Assembly (NCBI GenBank): GCA_036279015.1 | Contig: DASUJY010000012.1 | Span: 1 to 43,930, forward strand | Length of the DNA stretch: 43,930 nt | Reading direction: 5' to 3' | Origin: DATEOR01 sp036279015 | GTDB lineage: Bacteria > Actinomycetota > Thermoleophilia > Gaiellales > Gaiellaceae | Part shown: piece by piece, positions 15,013 to 23,110 of the stretch | How the letters are laid out: each line of letters starts with the position of its first letter | Position numbering within the stretch: position 1 is the stretch's first letter | The notes under the pieces: generated by a model | Seen by the model: only the letters and a program-made list of their open reading frames with translations | What the model was told of the DNA's origin: nothing | The model's database searches: none | Translations under genes and position numbers: made by a program

Positions 15013-16163
15013 GCGCGCGTCTCCTCGACGCGGGCGCCGAAGCCACCCGCAGCCAGCTGGACATCCACCCGGCTGCCCGCTGTGAGCTCGGCACCCGAGC
15101 GCACGATTTCGTTGTCCGTCCGGACAATGGCATATCCTCGAGCCAATGTTTTCTGAGGCGACAACGCACGGAGTCGACCCGCGAGGCCCTCGAGGGCCGC
15201 CCGCTTGCGCTCGACAAGCAGAGCCGGGGCCCGGCTCAGACGTTCACGATCGCCGGCGAGCGAGTGACGCGCGCGTTCGAGGGTGGTTCCCGCACCGCGG
15301 GCGAGCGCGGCGCGGGCCGTGTCGAGCCGCTCTCTGAGCTCGCCCTCGTCTGGGACGACGAGACGGGCTGCAGCCGTCGGGGTCGACGCACGCACGTCTG
15401 CGGCGTGGTCGCAGAGTGGGGTGTCCTGCTCATGACCGACCGCCGATACGACCGGCACGCTGCAGTCTGCGACGGCCCGGACGACCCGCTCGTCGCTGAA
15501 CGGCAGCAGGTCCTCGAAGCTGCCGCCTCCTCGTGTGACGACAATCACGTCGACCCCGGGCGCGTCCGCGAGCGCAGCGAGGGCGGAGACGATCGCGGCC
15601 GGTGCTGCTTGTCCCTGCACATACGTCTGTGCGACGAGAACATTGCTCGCCGGAAAACGAGCCTGGACCGCGGTCACGAAGTCCCGCTTGGCGGCCGCCT
15701 CGTTCCCGGTCAGGAGCCCGATCCTCCGTGGCAGGAGCGGCAGCGGGCGCTTGCGGTCGGCTGCGAAGAGGCCCTCCGCCGCCAGCCTCTGCTTGAGCCG
15801 CTCGAGCCCCGCGAGAATCGCGCCCAGGCCGAGGGGCTCGATCGAGAGCGCGCGGAGCTGAAAGAGGCCGCGGGCTTCGTAGAGCTCGGGCCGCCCGAGG
15901 ACGTGCACGGTCATGCCGTCGGCGAGGTCGAGGCGCAAGCCGTCGAAACGGCCGCGGGGCATGCTGACCGGCAGGCACGCGCCGTCGCCGGGGTCCTTGA
16001 GGGTGAAGAAGACGCTCTGCCAGCCGGCCTGGCGTCGAAACTCGGTCACCTCGCCCTCGATCCAGAGGGAGGGAAGGCGGGTGATCCAGGAGGCGACGCC
16101 GCGGTTGAACGCCGAAACGGTATAGACCTTGCGGTCGCCGTAGAGGAGCGGCTCGACCTTCAC
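15009..16163 (-). CDS. xseA: Exodeoxyribonuclease VII large subunit
   Basis: 384 residues from GTG. An N-terminal OB fold (VSAFNRGVASWITRLPSLWI, EGEVTEFRRQAGWQSVFFTL) is followed by the catalytic core with RIGLLTGNEAAAKRDF, TRGGGSFEDLLPFSDE and GHEQDTPLCDHAADVRASTP. A helical region precedes the C-terminal segment SPQKTLARGYAIV. With XseB it forms the ATP-independent bidirectional single-strand exonuclease used in repair. TAGATT (16176-16171) is seven bases before the GTG and no Shine-Dalgarno is present, so the operon appears leaderless. It is slightly shorter than E. coli XseA, mostly in the helical part. Confidence 0.95.
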   Translation of the reverse strand: MKVEPLLYGDRKVYTVSAFNRGVASWITRLPSLWIEGEVTEFRRQAGWQSVFFTLKDPGDGACLPVSMPRGRFDGLRLDLADGMTVHVLGRPELYEARGLFQLRALSIEPLGLGAILAGLERLKQRLAAEGLFAADRKRPLPLLPRRIGLLTGNEAAAKRDFVTAVQARFPASNVLVAQTYVQGQAAPAAIVSALAALADAPGVDVIVVTRGGGSFEDLLPFSDERVVRAVADCSVPVVSAVGHEQDTPLCDHAADVRASTPTAAARLVVPDEGELRERLDTARAALARGAGTTLERARHSLAGDRERLSRAPALLVERKRAALEGLAGRLRALSPQKTLARGYAIVRTDNEIVRSGAELTAGSRVDVQLAAGGFGARVEETRA

Positions 16164-16170
16164 CCGCTCG

Positions 16171-16176
16171 AATCTA
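16171..16176 (-). promoter_or_regulatory. -10 box TAGATT of xseA-xseB
   Basis: TAGATT on the - strand lies seven bases before the xseA GTG at 16163, with no ribosome-binding site between them. Confidence 0.5.
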
Positions 16177-16311
16177 GCTCAGCAGCGCCGGATCGGACGA
16201 AATCGGCGCGGTTAGCGATCGTTTCAGAATGAGGCCTCGTTGCCGGAGGACGAAGCAATCGCGTCGTCCAGCGCGCGCCGGCGGCTCAGGTCTTCATGTT
16301 GAGACGGTCTC

Positions 16312-16518
16312 TTAAAGCAAGATCTGAGCGGCGACATCGGGCGAGCAGCCGCGCGGCCCGACGAGCTCGACCGCCTCGTGCAGGTCGGCGTCGCTCTGGG
16401 CGATGCGCTCGGCGAGCGGGAGCGAGTAGCCGGCCTCCATGAGCACGTGCAGGCGCCAGCTTTCGACCTTGCCGCGTTCGTCCTGCTCGCGCTCGAGAAT
16501 CGTCAACGTCTCTTCCAT
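16312..16518 (-). CDS. Conserved small protein of unknown function
   Basis: 68 residues from ATG 16518. The sequence includes EREQDERGKVESWRLHVLME and AGYSLPLAERIAQSDADLHE, and ends in a Cys-containing segment (GPRGCSPDVAAQILL). It looks like a compact helical protein, of a type I believe is frequent in related actinobacterial genomes, but I cannot name a domain or function. AAGGAG at 16540-16535 is 16 bases upstream, rather far to serve this start. The preceding gene ends 52 bases upstream on the same strand; the 148 bases towards xseA hold only that gene's -10. Confidence 0.65.
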   Translation of the reverse strand: MEETLTILEREQDERGKVESWRLHVLMEAGYSLPLAERIAQSDADLHEAVELVGPRGCSPDVAAQILL

Positions 16519-16569
16519 TCCGCGTACGTTCGGTCTCCTTAGGACGAACCCTCCCCGGAAAAGTCAGTT

Positions 16570-17871
16570 TCAATCGCGGTCGCCGCCACGAACCGAGGCG
16601 CCCAATTCCGCTTCCAGAGCGGCCTGACGCTCCTCCGCAGCGGCGAGGGTCTCGTTGAGGCGCGCGGAGAGGTGCCGGACGCGCTCGGCGGCTGCCTCGT
16701 GCTGGGCCTCGGCCGAGCGAGCGACCTCCGTGATGCGCCGCTGAAGGCGGTCGGCCGTCAGGCGCGCGAGCTCGGTGATCCGGTCTGCGACATCCGTCTC
16801 TGCCTGCCGCGCGAACTGCTCGATCGCCTTCTCGAGCTCTCGCCCGAGGCGCTCCGCGGCCTTCTCGCGCGATGCCTTGATCTGGCCGTCGAACTGCTTC
16901 TCCGCGTACTCGGTCAACCGCGTCGACGCGCGCTCGAAGGCGCGATCGAGCGCGGCGAGGTGGCGTCGCTCGGCTTCCTCGAGCCCGGCGGCGATTCGAC
17001 TCCTGGCCTCTGTCTCGTCGCGGTCGAGCTGCTCGCGCAGTGCGCGCTCGCGTGAACGGATCCGCTCGCTCACCTCATGGAGGGCTCGCCGGCGCTCGGC
17101 CGCGTGCGCCTCGATGTCCGAGCGGCCCTCCTCGAGGAACGAGGTTCCGAACTGCACGAGCTCCTCGCGGAGGTTGGCGAGCGCCAGCCGCTGCTCCTCG
17201 CTTGCCTGGTCGACCCGCTCCGCGTCGGCGGCAAGCCGGGCCTCGAAGGCCGCGACGGCTTCACGCTGCTTCTGCCCGAGCTCGACGAGCTTCTGCTCGA
17301 GCTCCCGCTGGCCGCGGTCGAGGTCGGCCGCCCAGCCCATCAGCCGCTGCTCGAGCCGCTCCTGCACCGATGCGACGGTTTGCGTCAGCTCGACTCGGGC
17401 CCGCTCTGCCTGGCGCTCGACCGTGTCGCGGCGTTCCTCGGCGAGACGGCGCTCCTGCTCCGAGAGCTGATGGCCCGCGTTGGCGCGCTCGCGGGCGAGC
17501 ATGCGCTCGAGCTCGAGGATTCGGTTCCGAGCCTCCTCCTCGGCGAAACTCTCGATCTGCGCGCGGGCGTCGTCGGCGAGATGCTCGATCTCACGGAGCC
17601 GGACGAGGCCGCGGCTCAGGGCGAGCAGCCCTGCTTGTGCGAGCGCTGCCGCGCCGAGTCCGATTGCGGCGAGCAGGAGCGGTCCGTCGTCCGTGTAGTC
17701 GTCGGCGAGATCGATCCCTAGCGCTACGATCGCGGTCGCCGCTGCGAAGAGGAGGCCGACCGTCGTCCAGAGGAGGACTCGGGGGCCGACTCGCTCCGTG
17801 ACGACGCCGGCGAGCGAGAGCGCCACGATGGCCACGGCTGCGGCGAAGACGATGTCGAGCGCGACGGCCAC
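16570..17871 (-). CDS. Membrane-anchored long coiled-coil protein
   Basis: 433 residues. Three hydrophobic segments lie in the first 90 residues (IVFAAAVAIVALSLAGVV, VLLWTTVGLLFAAATAIVAL, LLLAAIGLGAAALAQAGLLA). About 320 residues of nearly uninterrupted Glu/Arg/Ala-rich heptads follow, typical of a long cytoplasmic coiled coil. No enzyme motif is seen. It could be a scaffold for envelope or division factors, by analogy with other membrane-anchored coiled coils; this is inference. TAGGAT (17883-17878) sits six bases before GTG 17871, so the message is probably leaderless. It is the next gene after the beta-lactamase-like hydrolase on the same strand, 16 bases away. Confidence 0.75.
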   Translation of the reverse strand: MAVALDIVFAAAVAIVALSLAGVVTERVGPRVLLWTTVGLLFAAATAIVALGIDLADDYTDDGPLLLAAIGLGAAALAQAGLLALSRGLVRLREIEHLADDARAQIESFAEEEARNRILELERMLARERANAGHQLSEQERRLAEERRDTVERQAERARVELTQTVASVQERLEQRLMGWAADLDRGQRELEQKLVELGQKQREAVAAFEARLAADAERVDQASEEQRLALANLREELVQFGTSFLEEGRSDIEAHAAERRRALHEVSERIRSRERALREQLDRDETEARSRIAAGLEEAERRHLAALDRAFERASTRLTEYAEKQFDGQIKASREKAAERLGRELEKAIEQFARQAETDVADRITELARLTADRLQRRITEVARSAEAQHEAAAERVRHLSARLNETLAAAEERQAALEAELGASVRGGDRD

Positions 17872-17877
17872 CGCTCA

Positions 17878-17883
17878 ATCCTA
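17878..17883 (-). promoter_or_regulatory. -10 box TAGGAT of the coiled-coil gene
   Basis: TAGGAT on the - strand ends six bases before GTG 17871. It lies in the 16-base gap after the upstream gene, so the coiled-coil gene may have its own promoter. Confidence 0.45.
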
Positions 17884-17887
17884 GGCA

Positions 17888-19063
17888 CTAGAAGAAGAAC
17901 AGACGACCTGCGTGGCGCGCGCGCTCCCCCTCCGCACGCGAAAAGTGCTTGAGCGCGACGCGCGCGATTTGTCCGGCGAGGACATCCGAGGACAAGCCGA
18001 CGCCGTCGGCCCGGTAGGTCATGACGACGGCGACGAATGCACCGGCATTCCAGTAGACGAGCCCGCTGTCGTGGCGCACGGTCGAGATCCAACCTGCCTT
18101 GTGGAGGACGGAGATTCCAGGCGCGTCCAGGTAGCGGTCGAGCTTGCCCGGATCCTGGACGTGGGCCAGCGTCCAGAGGAGGTAGCGGGCATCGGCTGCT
18201 CCGAAGCGCCCGGGCAGGTCGAGCAGCGCCCCGTGACCGGTTGCCCCCCGGTGCAACAGCTTGTGAATACGCGCGAGATCCCAGGCCGACGTGTACTTGC
18301 CGTTCGTGAAGTAGAAGGGCTGCTCGTTGACGCGTAGCGGAATTGGCCGCCCGCTCGCGGTCCCGATGAGATAGCCGCCGTTCATGTTGGAGTCGACGAG
18401 CCCGAGCTGGTGCAGCGTCCTCGTGACCATCGAGCCGCCTGTCGACGTCGAGCCTCCGAGCCAGACCTCGAGCTCGTTCGCCGCGGCGTTGTCGGAATGG
18501 ACGAGCATCTGCTGGAAGAGGTCGCCGACGCGGGAGCCCGCCGCCGGCTTCCCGCGCAGGACACGCAGCACCTCGATTGCGATGCCGAGCTTCAAGGTCG
18601 AGGCGGCGGTGAAGCGGGCCCGGGCGTTCCAAGCAGCGCCCTTTCCGGAGCGCAGGTCCTGGACGTAGACGGCCGTGGTGCCGGGGAAGGCGTCGACGAG
18701 CGCCCGCACGCGGCGCTGCAGGCCGCGGTCGAGCGAGCTCTTGACGGCATGTGGCCTCGCGGCGCGCGGGAGCCCGTAGACCGGGGAGATGGTGGTCCTC
18801 GCCCGATTGCCTGCCCCGTCGATGGCGATCGCGCGCACCGAAACGTCGCGGCCCGGAAGGTCGAGCGTCTTCCAGAAGCGCCGTCCGGCCAGGTGGGCAT
18901 GTCCCTTGTAGACGCCGTCGACGCGAAGGCTGACGCGGACAGTCCCACTCGACACCCTGCCACGGATGCGCCCGAACGAGATCTCGCGAGGAGCCGGGGC
19001 GACGATCGCCGGCGGGCCGAAGGCCGGCGGCGGCGGGGGAGGGGGCGTGAGGGCGAGCGTCAC
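17888..19063 (-). CDS. Class A beta-lactamase-fold serine hydrolase
   Basis: 391 residues from GTG 19063, overlapping the UbiA-like stop (GTGA). The N-terminus is a Pro run (LTPPPPPPPAFGPP) followed by a beta-rich domain of about 90 residues. The catalytic domain has ASTLKLGIAIEVL (S-x-x-K), HSDNAAANELEVWL (SDN) and LHKAGWI (KAG in place of KTG). I see no ExxLN omega-loop Glu as in true class A beta-lactamases, so a penicillin-binding or peptidase role is more likely than resistance (inference). No classical signal peptide is visible at this start, which is odd for the family; the frame is open upstream, but that sequence is not hydrophobic. Confidence 0.78.
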   Translation of the reverse strand: MTLALTPPPPPPPAFGPPAIVAPAPREISFGRIRGRVSSGTVRVSLRVDGVYKGHAHLAGRRFWKTLDLPGRDVSVRAIAIDGAGNRARTTISPVYGLPRAARPHAVKSSLDRGLQRRVRALVDAFPGTTAVYVQDLRSGKGAAWNARARFTAASTLKLGIAIEVLRVLRGKPAAGSRVGDLFQQMLVHSDNAAANELEVWLGGSTSTGGSMVTRTLHQLGLVDSNMNGGYLIGTASGRPIPLRVNEQPFYFTNGKYTSAWDLARIHKLLHRGATGHGALLDLPGRFGAADARYLLWTLAHVQDPGKLDRYLDAPGISVLHKAGWISTVRHDSGLVYWNAGAFVAVVMTYRADGVGLSSDVLAGQIARVALKHFSRAEGERARHAGRLFFF

Positions 19064-19794
19064 CACACGCGCATCATCACCGATGCGCAGGCAAGCGCGG
19101 TGACCGCGACCGAGAGCATTCGCAGCGCTCTTTCCTCGGGCTCGATCAGGAGCTCCGGGGTGACGTCGTCGCTGCTGCCATCCCTGCGCTCGATCGTCCC
19201 ATGGGCACGGACTACCCGCCTGCGCACGTCGCGTACCCGCGTCGAGAGGATGCGCTGGGCGAGGCTGAGCGCGAGAGCGAAGACGGCGCCGGCGACCGCG
19301 GCGGCGTCGAGCGTGCCGGCGACGGCGAAGAATCCGGTCAGGAGCGGGAAGGCGCCCCAGGCGAGGCCGAACCAGAGGTCCCCGTGGAAGCGCCCGCCGA
19401 AAGACTCGAGGTTGTACGCGACCACGATGAACGCGCCCACGGCGACGAAGAGGCCGATCCATGGGTCGATCGTGACGGCGCCGACGAGGCCGATCGCGAC
19501 GGCTCCGGCGATGGAAAAGCCGGCCAGGGCGAGGAGGAGGCCGCGCGGGATCTGCGTGCGAAGCGGCCGGCCGTTCAGCTCGTCGAGTGCGTGGGCGCCG
19601 ATCCCGACCGCGAGGAAGAACGCGACCAGGGTCGGCAGGAACCGGGACCACGCGAACTCGGCGCTGAGCGCAGCGCCGAGCGCGACATAGCTGAGGTGCC
19701 AGGCCGTGTAGGGAGGGTGGAGGAGGGTGATGTAGTCGCGCCAGCCGCCGGAGCGAAGCGCATAGAAGGCCGGTCGCGAAGTCTCAAGCGCCAC
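19060..19794 (-). CDS. Polytopic membrane protein, UbiA prenyltransferase-like
   Basis: 244 residues from GTG 19794, overlapping the end of the MenG-like gene by 11 bases. It has about seven or eight hydrophobic segments. HALDELNGRPL after the second segment sits where UbiA-type enzymes carry their first Asp-rich motif, and a second charged loop is STRVRDVRRRVV. These loops are weaker than in typical UbiA proteins, so activity is uncertain. Its position directly after a UbiE/MenG-like methyltransferase fits prenylation and methylation of a quinone. A membrane protein of unrelated function remains possible. Confidence 0.55.
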   Translation of the reverse strand: MALETSRPAFYALRSGGWRDYITLLHPPYTAWHLSYVALGAALSAEFAWSRFLPTLVAFFLAVGIGAHALDELNGRPLRTQIPRGLLLALAGFSIAGAVAIGLVGAVTIDPWIGLFVAVGAFIVVAYNLESFGGRFHGDLWFGLAWGAFPLLTGFFAVAGTLDAAAVAGAVFALALSLAQRILSTRVRDVRRRVVRAHGTIERRDGSSDDVTPELLIEPEERALRMLSVAVTALACASVMMRVW

Positions 19795-20506
19795 GCGTGC
19801 CCCAGAGAACGAGGCCGCCTCCGAGGCTGAGCCGACGGCCGCGCACCTCCTCGATCCCTGCCTGCTCCCACCAGGCGACGACCTCGTCGAGCGGATGGCG
19901 CCGCCAGAAGCCCCGGATGCTCGGCCCGAGGAAGCGGCCCACCTCGGCCCAGCCCGGCGAGATCGCGTGGCCCAAAAGCGGTAAGCCTGCGCGGACGTAC
20001 AGCTCCCAGGCCGGACGGGCAAGTCCGGCCGGTACGAAGAAGTCGAGCATGGCGATGCGGCCGCCGGGGCGAACGACGCGCGCGAGCTCCCGGAGTGTCG
20101 CCGCGGGATCGTCGACGTAGCGCAGCAGATAGGTGAAGGTCAGCGCATCGAAGCTCGCGTCCTCGAAGGGGAGCTCTTCCGCGCGTGTCTCGCTCAGCTC
20201 GATGCGATCGTCGAGACCGGCCGCAGTGACGCGTGCCCGTCCTGCGGCGAGCATCTCCGCGCTCTGATCGACTCCCACGACACTGCACCCGTAGCGGCGC
20301 ACGAGCTCGATCGAGACGGCCGCGGTCCCGCATGCGACGTCGAGCACCGTGTCCCCGGGCGAGGCCTCGATCCGCGAGACGAGGAAGGCGCGCCAGCGTG
20401 GGTCTTGTCCGAAGGAGAGCGCGCGCGCATAACGGTCATAGGTCTTCCCGAGCGGCGCGAAGAGCGCGCGGGCTGCCCGATTGCGCTCGGTGAGGCTCTC
20501 GCTCAC
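19784..20506 (-). CDS. UbiE/MenG-like class I methyltransferase
   Basis: 240 residues from GTG 20506. UbiE-family features: a start with LFAPLGKTYDRYARALSFGQ, motif I VLDVACGTAAVSIEL, the acidic loop VVGVDQSAEMLAAG, LPFEDASFDALTFTYLLRYV and RVVRPGGRIAMLDFF. Such enzymes methylate demethylmenaquinone or ubiquinone intermediates. The C-terminal third (WAEVGRFLGPSIRGFWRRHP) matches that group. A UbiA-like membrane protein follows with an 11-base overlap, which supports a quinone role. The substrate is not proven. It is divergent from a small conserved gene; the two starts are only 18 bases apart, so their promoters overlap. Confidence 0.8.
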   Translation of the reverse strand: MSESLTERNRAARALFAPLGKTYDRYARALSFGQDPRWRAFLVSRIEASPGDTVLDVACGTAAVSIELVRRYGCSVVGVDQSAEMLAAGRARVTAAGLDDRIELSETRAEELPFEDASFDALTFTYLLRYVDDPAATLRELARVVRPGGRIAMLDFFVPAGLARPAWELYVRAGLPLLGHAISPGWAEVGRFLGPSIRGFWRRHPLDEVVAWWEQAGIEEVRGRRLSLGGGLVLWGTRGA

Positions 20507-20511
20507 GAGGC

Positions 20512-20517
20512 TATTGT
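20512..20517 (+). promoter_or_regulatory. -10 box TATTGT of the 183-residue protein gene
   Basis: TATTGT ends seven bases before GTG 20525. It lies in the 18-base gap between two divergent starts, so transcription in the two directions must interfere or share factors. Confidence 0.45.
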
Positions 20518-20524
20518 TGCCGCT

Positions 20525-21076
20525 GTGAGCCTCGAGCAGGAGATCGCGGCGGCGATGGAGGCCGCGGCGGGCTACGCCGACGCAGGAGAGGAGCTCGCGG
20601 GCGTCATCCCGGCCGAGCCGGGACACGGTGCGCGAGTCTTTCTCTGCGCCTTCCGGCGGGGCGACGAGCAGGCCTGGCTCGCGCTCGACTCCGAGCGGCG
20701 GCCCGTGGCCGACCGGGCGCTCGTCCGCGAAGCCGTCTCGATTGCGGCAATGTGCGAGCTCGCCGAGGAGAGTGCCGGCGGGGGCGACCTCGGCGACCTG
20801 CGGGCCCGCCTCGTCGAGCTGCGTCTGACGGAAGCGCCCGAGGGGATCGAGGAGGCGGAGCTCGCCGCCGCCGAGCTCGCGGAGACGATCCGTCCTGCCC
20901 CACGACTGGCCAGCGTCGGCTATCTCGACGAGATCGGTCTCGCCGCGACGCGTCTCGAGCAGGCGCTCGGGGAGGTCGGCGGTTCCCCGTTCGCCGAGGC
21001 GATGAAGAGCGGGATCCCGGCCGCGGAGGAGCTCGCGACGGCCGTGCTCGGCTCCTACAAGGGCCCGCTCTCCTAG
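20525..21076 (+). CDS. Conserved hypothetical protein, helical
   Basis: 183 residues from GTG 20525. It is rich in Ala, Glu and Leu and looks mostly helical, with a short beta-like part (GARVFLCAFRRGDEQAWLAL). I recognise no catalytic motif or domain. Segments such as AVSIAAMCELAEESAGGGDL and RPAPRLASVGYLDEIGLAAT suggest a compact cytoplasmic fold. The frame is open further upstream, but TATTGT seven bases before this GTG supports this start. It converges on the GNAT gene, with stops six bases apart. Function unknown. Confidence 0.65.
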   Translation: MSLEQEIAAAMEAAAGYADAGEELAGVIPAEPGHGARVFLCAFRRGDEQAWLALDSERRPVADRALVREAVSIAAMCELAEESAGGGDLGDLRARLVELRLTEAPEGIEEAELAAAELAETIRPAPRLASVGYLDEIGLAATRLEQALGEVGGSPFAEAMKSGIPAAEELATAVLGSYKGPLS

Positions 21077-21081
21077 ATCAT

Positions 21082-21513
21082 CTAGCGCGGCTCGTAGCGG
21101 TAGACGTTGGTCTCCCGCGTACGAAAGCCGATCTTCTCGTAGAGGCGATTGGCGGCCTCGCGCGATTGCCGAGAGGTGAGGTCGACGGTGCGCGATCCGG
21201 CCTCGGCGGCGAGCCGGATCGCCTCCTCGACGAGACCCTCGCCGACACCGTGTCCCCGGGCTCTCTCGTCGACGATCACGTCCTCGATCCACGCTCGGGC
21301 GCCGGTCGGCGTCCTGAAGAGGACGAGCGTCAGCGAGCCGACGATCGCCCCCTCGTCGTCCCGGGCGACCAGGAGCGTCGTCGTCGGCGAGGCGACGATG
21401 GCTTCGAGCTCGTCGCGGGTGGGCGCCCCCGCTGCGGAGGAAAGTTGCGGCACGAGGCGCGCAAGGGCCGCGACCAGCTCCTCGGAGACCGTGGTCGCCT
21501 GCATGATGGCCAC
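21082..21513 (-). CDS. GNAT family N-acetyltransferase
   Basis: 143 residues from GTG 21513; ATG 21504 is an alternative. It has the GNAT fold: a beta strand IVGSLTLVLF, then ARAWIEDVIVDERARGHGVG with the acetyl-CoA pyrophosphate loop R-x-x-G-x-G, the helix EGLVEEAIRLAAEAG, and the C-terminal RLYEKIGFRTRETNVYRYEP. The substrate may be a small amine, a protein N-terminus or an antibiotic and cannot be told. It follows the ferritin gene by six bases on the same strand and is probably co-transcribed. Confidence 0.85.
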   Translation of the reverse strand: MAIMQATTVSEELVAALARLVPQLSSAAGAPTRDELEAIVASPTTTLLVARDDEGAIVGSLTLVLFRTPTGARAWIEDVIVDERARGHGVGEGLVEEAIRLAAEAGSRTVDLTSRQSREAANRLYEKIGFRTRETNVYRYEPR

Positions 21514-21519
21514 GTCCGG

Positions 21520-22053
21520 CTAGAGCGCTCCGCCCGCGGCCGGAGGTGCGGTGGGGTCGCCGCCGGCATCGCCGATCTGCTCGCGCGAGAGATGCTCCTC
21601 GGCGAGGAGCAGGTTTTCGGCCGCGCGCTCGACGACCGCGAGGAGCGCGGACATGCTGGCGACTTCCTCGCGCTGCTCCTTCAGGAACCAGTCCATGAAC
21701 TGCGCGCCGACAAGGTCGTTCTCTTCGCGCGCGAGCGCGGCCAGCCGGACGATCTGGTCGGTGACGGTTCGCTCCTGCTCGAGGGCGAGCGCAACCGGCG
21801 CGACCGCGTCCGCGAACTCGTTCCTCGGCTCGGAGACGGCCGGGATGCGCACCGGCTGGCCGGAGTCGAGCAGGTACTGGACGATCATCATCGCGTGGTT
21901 TCGCTCCTCGAGCGCTTGGCGGTAGAAGTGCGCAGCGAGCTGCGGCAGCGTCTCCGAGTCGAAGTAGACGGCGATCGCGACGTACTGGTTCGAGGCGCCG
22001 AGCTCGTAGGCGATCTGCTCGTTGAGCGCGGAGATGAAGCGGCTCCCGGACAT
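21520..22053 (-). CDS. Bacterial ferritin (iron storage)
   Basis: 177 residues from ATG 22053. It has a four-helix ferritin fold with iron-site residues: the Glu in NEQIAYELGASNQY, ALEERNHAMM (the E-x-x-H ligand pair) and the later KEQREEVASM. It resembles non-haem ferritins of the BfrB type, which oxidise Fe(II) and store it in a 24-mer. An in-frame ATG at 22065 would add four residues, but TAATGT (22067-22062) lies eight bases before ATG 22053, making this the better, leaderless start. The C-terminal tail (GGDPTAPPAAGGAL) is flexible. The GNAT gene follows. Confidence 0.9.
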   Translation of the reverse strand: MSGSRFISALNEQIAYELGASNQYVAIAVYFDSETLPQLAAHFYRQALEERNHAMMIVQYLLDSGQPVRIPAVSEPRNEFADAVAPVALALEQERTVTDQIVRLAALAREENDLVGAQFMDWFLKEQREEVASMSALLAVVERAAENLLLAEEHLSREQIGDAGGDPTAPPAAGGAL

Positions 22054-22061
22054 CGGCGCGT

Positions 22062-22067
22062 ACATTA
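22062..22067 (-). promoter_or_regulatory. -10 box TAATGT of the ferritin gene
   Basis: TAATGT on the - strand ends eight bases before ATG 22053 and includes the upstream in-frame ATG (22065), which argues against that ATG as the start. Confidence 0.45.
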
Positions 22068-22091
22068 AGGGTGATCGACGAAAGGAGCTCG

Positions 22092-22388
22092 ATGGAGGGG
22101 GGATTCGGATTCCCGTTCGGAGGCGATCCGGACGACCTGATGCGAGGCCTGCGTGAGTTCGCCGAGCGCCAGACCGAGGCGATGCAGGAGTCGCAGCGAG
22201 AGCAGTTCGCCACCCTGACGCTCAACACTGCGGTCGAGCTCACCGGTGCGGCGCTGCGGCGCCTGCACATGGAGGGCTCTCCCGACGAGCAGGCGATGGC
22301 GCTGCGAGACGCGATGCGGGTGCTCTTCCCCGAGGCGGTCGCCCTCGTCTCGGCCGCCCGGCAGGGATTCATGCGCGAGTCCGGTTGA
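22092..22388 (+). CDS. Small conserved hypothetical protein
   Basis: 98 residues from ATG 22092, with AAGGAG at 22082-22087 four bases upstream. An earlier in-frame start at 22071 would place this Shine-Dalgarno inside the gene and is rejected. The N-terminus is Gly/Phe rich (MEGGFGFPFGGDPDDLMRGL), the rest helical (REFAERQTEAMQESQREQFA). No domain recognised. It is coupled to the LysE-type exporter by TGATG. The ferritin gene is divergent, with starts 38 bases apart. Confidence 0.65.
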   Translation: MEGGFGFPFGGDPDDLMRGLREFAERQTEAMQESQREQFATLTLNTAVELTGAALRRLHMEGSPDEQAMALRDAMRVLFPEAVALVSAARQGFMRESG

Positions 22389-23032
22389 TGCTGCCCGACG
22401 GGGGCGCGCTCGCCGTCTTCGTCGCGGCCGCGCTCGTGCTCCTCGTCGTCCCCGGTCCGGCCGTCATCTACATCGTCGCCCAGAGCGTGAGCCGGGGACG
22501 CCGCGCCGGGATCGTCTCGATGCTCGGCATCCAGGTCGGAGCGGCGGTCCACGTCGCCGCCGCCGCAGCCGGGCTGTCGGCGATTCTCGTCCGCTCGGCG
22601 ACGGCCTTCGACGCGGTCAAGTACGCGGGCGCCGCGTACCTCGTCTTCCTCGGGGTGCGGCGGCTGCGCGGCGACGACGGCGGCCGCGAGGGCGCTGCGG
22701 CTCGCCGCGACCGGAGGCTCCGGCGACTCTTCGCGCAGGGCATCGTCGTCAACGTTCTCAACCCGAAGACGGCGCTCTTCTTCTTTGCCTTCCTGCCGCA
22801 GTTCGTCGACGTCGAGCGGGGCTCGGTGGCGCTCCAAATCGCCACCCTGGGGCTTCTCTTCATCCTTTTGGCCATGGTGAGCGACGGGCTCTACGCGCTC
22901 GCGGCGGGGTCGGCGGCGGGTTGGCTACGCGGCCGGCCCGGGTTTCTCCGCGGCGAGCGGCTCGCGACCGGCGGAGTGCTCGTCGGGCTCGGCCTTCTGA
23001 CGGCGTTTGCGGGTGCCAGCCGGGAACGCTGA
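22388..23032 (+). CDS. LysE/RhtB-family amino acid exporter
   Basis: 214 residues from the ATG in a TGATG overlap. It has five or six membrane segments with the LysE/RhtB signatures VVPGPAVIYIVAQSVSRGRR near the start and GIVVNVLNPKTALFFFAFLP in the middle. The family exports amino acids such as homoserine, threonine or lysine, and other small molecules. The substrate is unknown. A loop of Arg and Asp (RRLRGDDGGREGAAARRDRR) separates the two halves. The next gene, proline dehydrogenase, has its own putative promoter. Confidence 0.88.
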   Translation: MLPDGGALAVFVAAALVLLVVPGPAVIYIVAQSVSRGRRAGIVSMLGIQVGAAVHVAAAAAGLSAILVRSATAFDAVKYAGAAYLVFLGVRRLRGDDGGREGAAARRDRRLRRLFAQGIVVNVLNPKTALFFFAFLPQFVDVERGSVALQIATLGLLFILLAMVSDGLYALAAGSAAGWLRGRPGFLRGERLATGGVLVGLGLLTAFAGASRER

Positions 23033-23061
23033 CGGGGCCACCCCGAGCCACCACCCGCTTT

Positions 23062-23076
23062 CGAGCGTAGCGCTCG
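23062..23076 (+). terminator. Short stem-loop after the LysE-type gene
   Basis: CGAGCG (23062-23067) pairs with CGCTCG (23071-23076) around TAG, 29 bases after the exporter stop. The stem is short and no T-run follows, so this is a weak terminator candidate. Confidence 0.3.
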
Positions 23077-23110
23077 CTCTTGCAGACGTGGCGCGCGCAA
23101 TGTGTCGAAC

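Noticed and set aside
17888..19063. Antibiotic-resistance beta-lactamase
   Set aside because: It lacks a visible omega-loop Glu and has KAG instead of KTG, so a resistance role is not supported.
22053..22065. ATG 22065 as the ferritin start
   Set aside because: It overlaps the likely -10 box TAATGT; the ATG 22053 start fits family length and promoter spacing better.
19784..22837. A frame of about 1,000 codons open on the - strand
   Set aside because: Only its downstream end (from GTG 20506) has homology, the MenG-like methyltransferase. The rest is antisense to ferritin-region and other genes and reflects high G+C.
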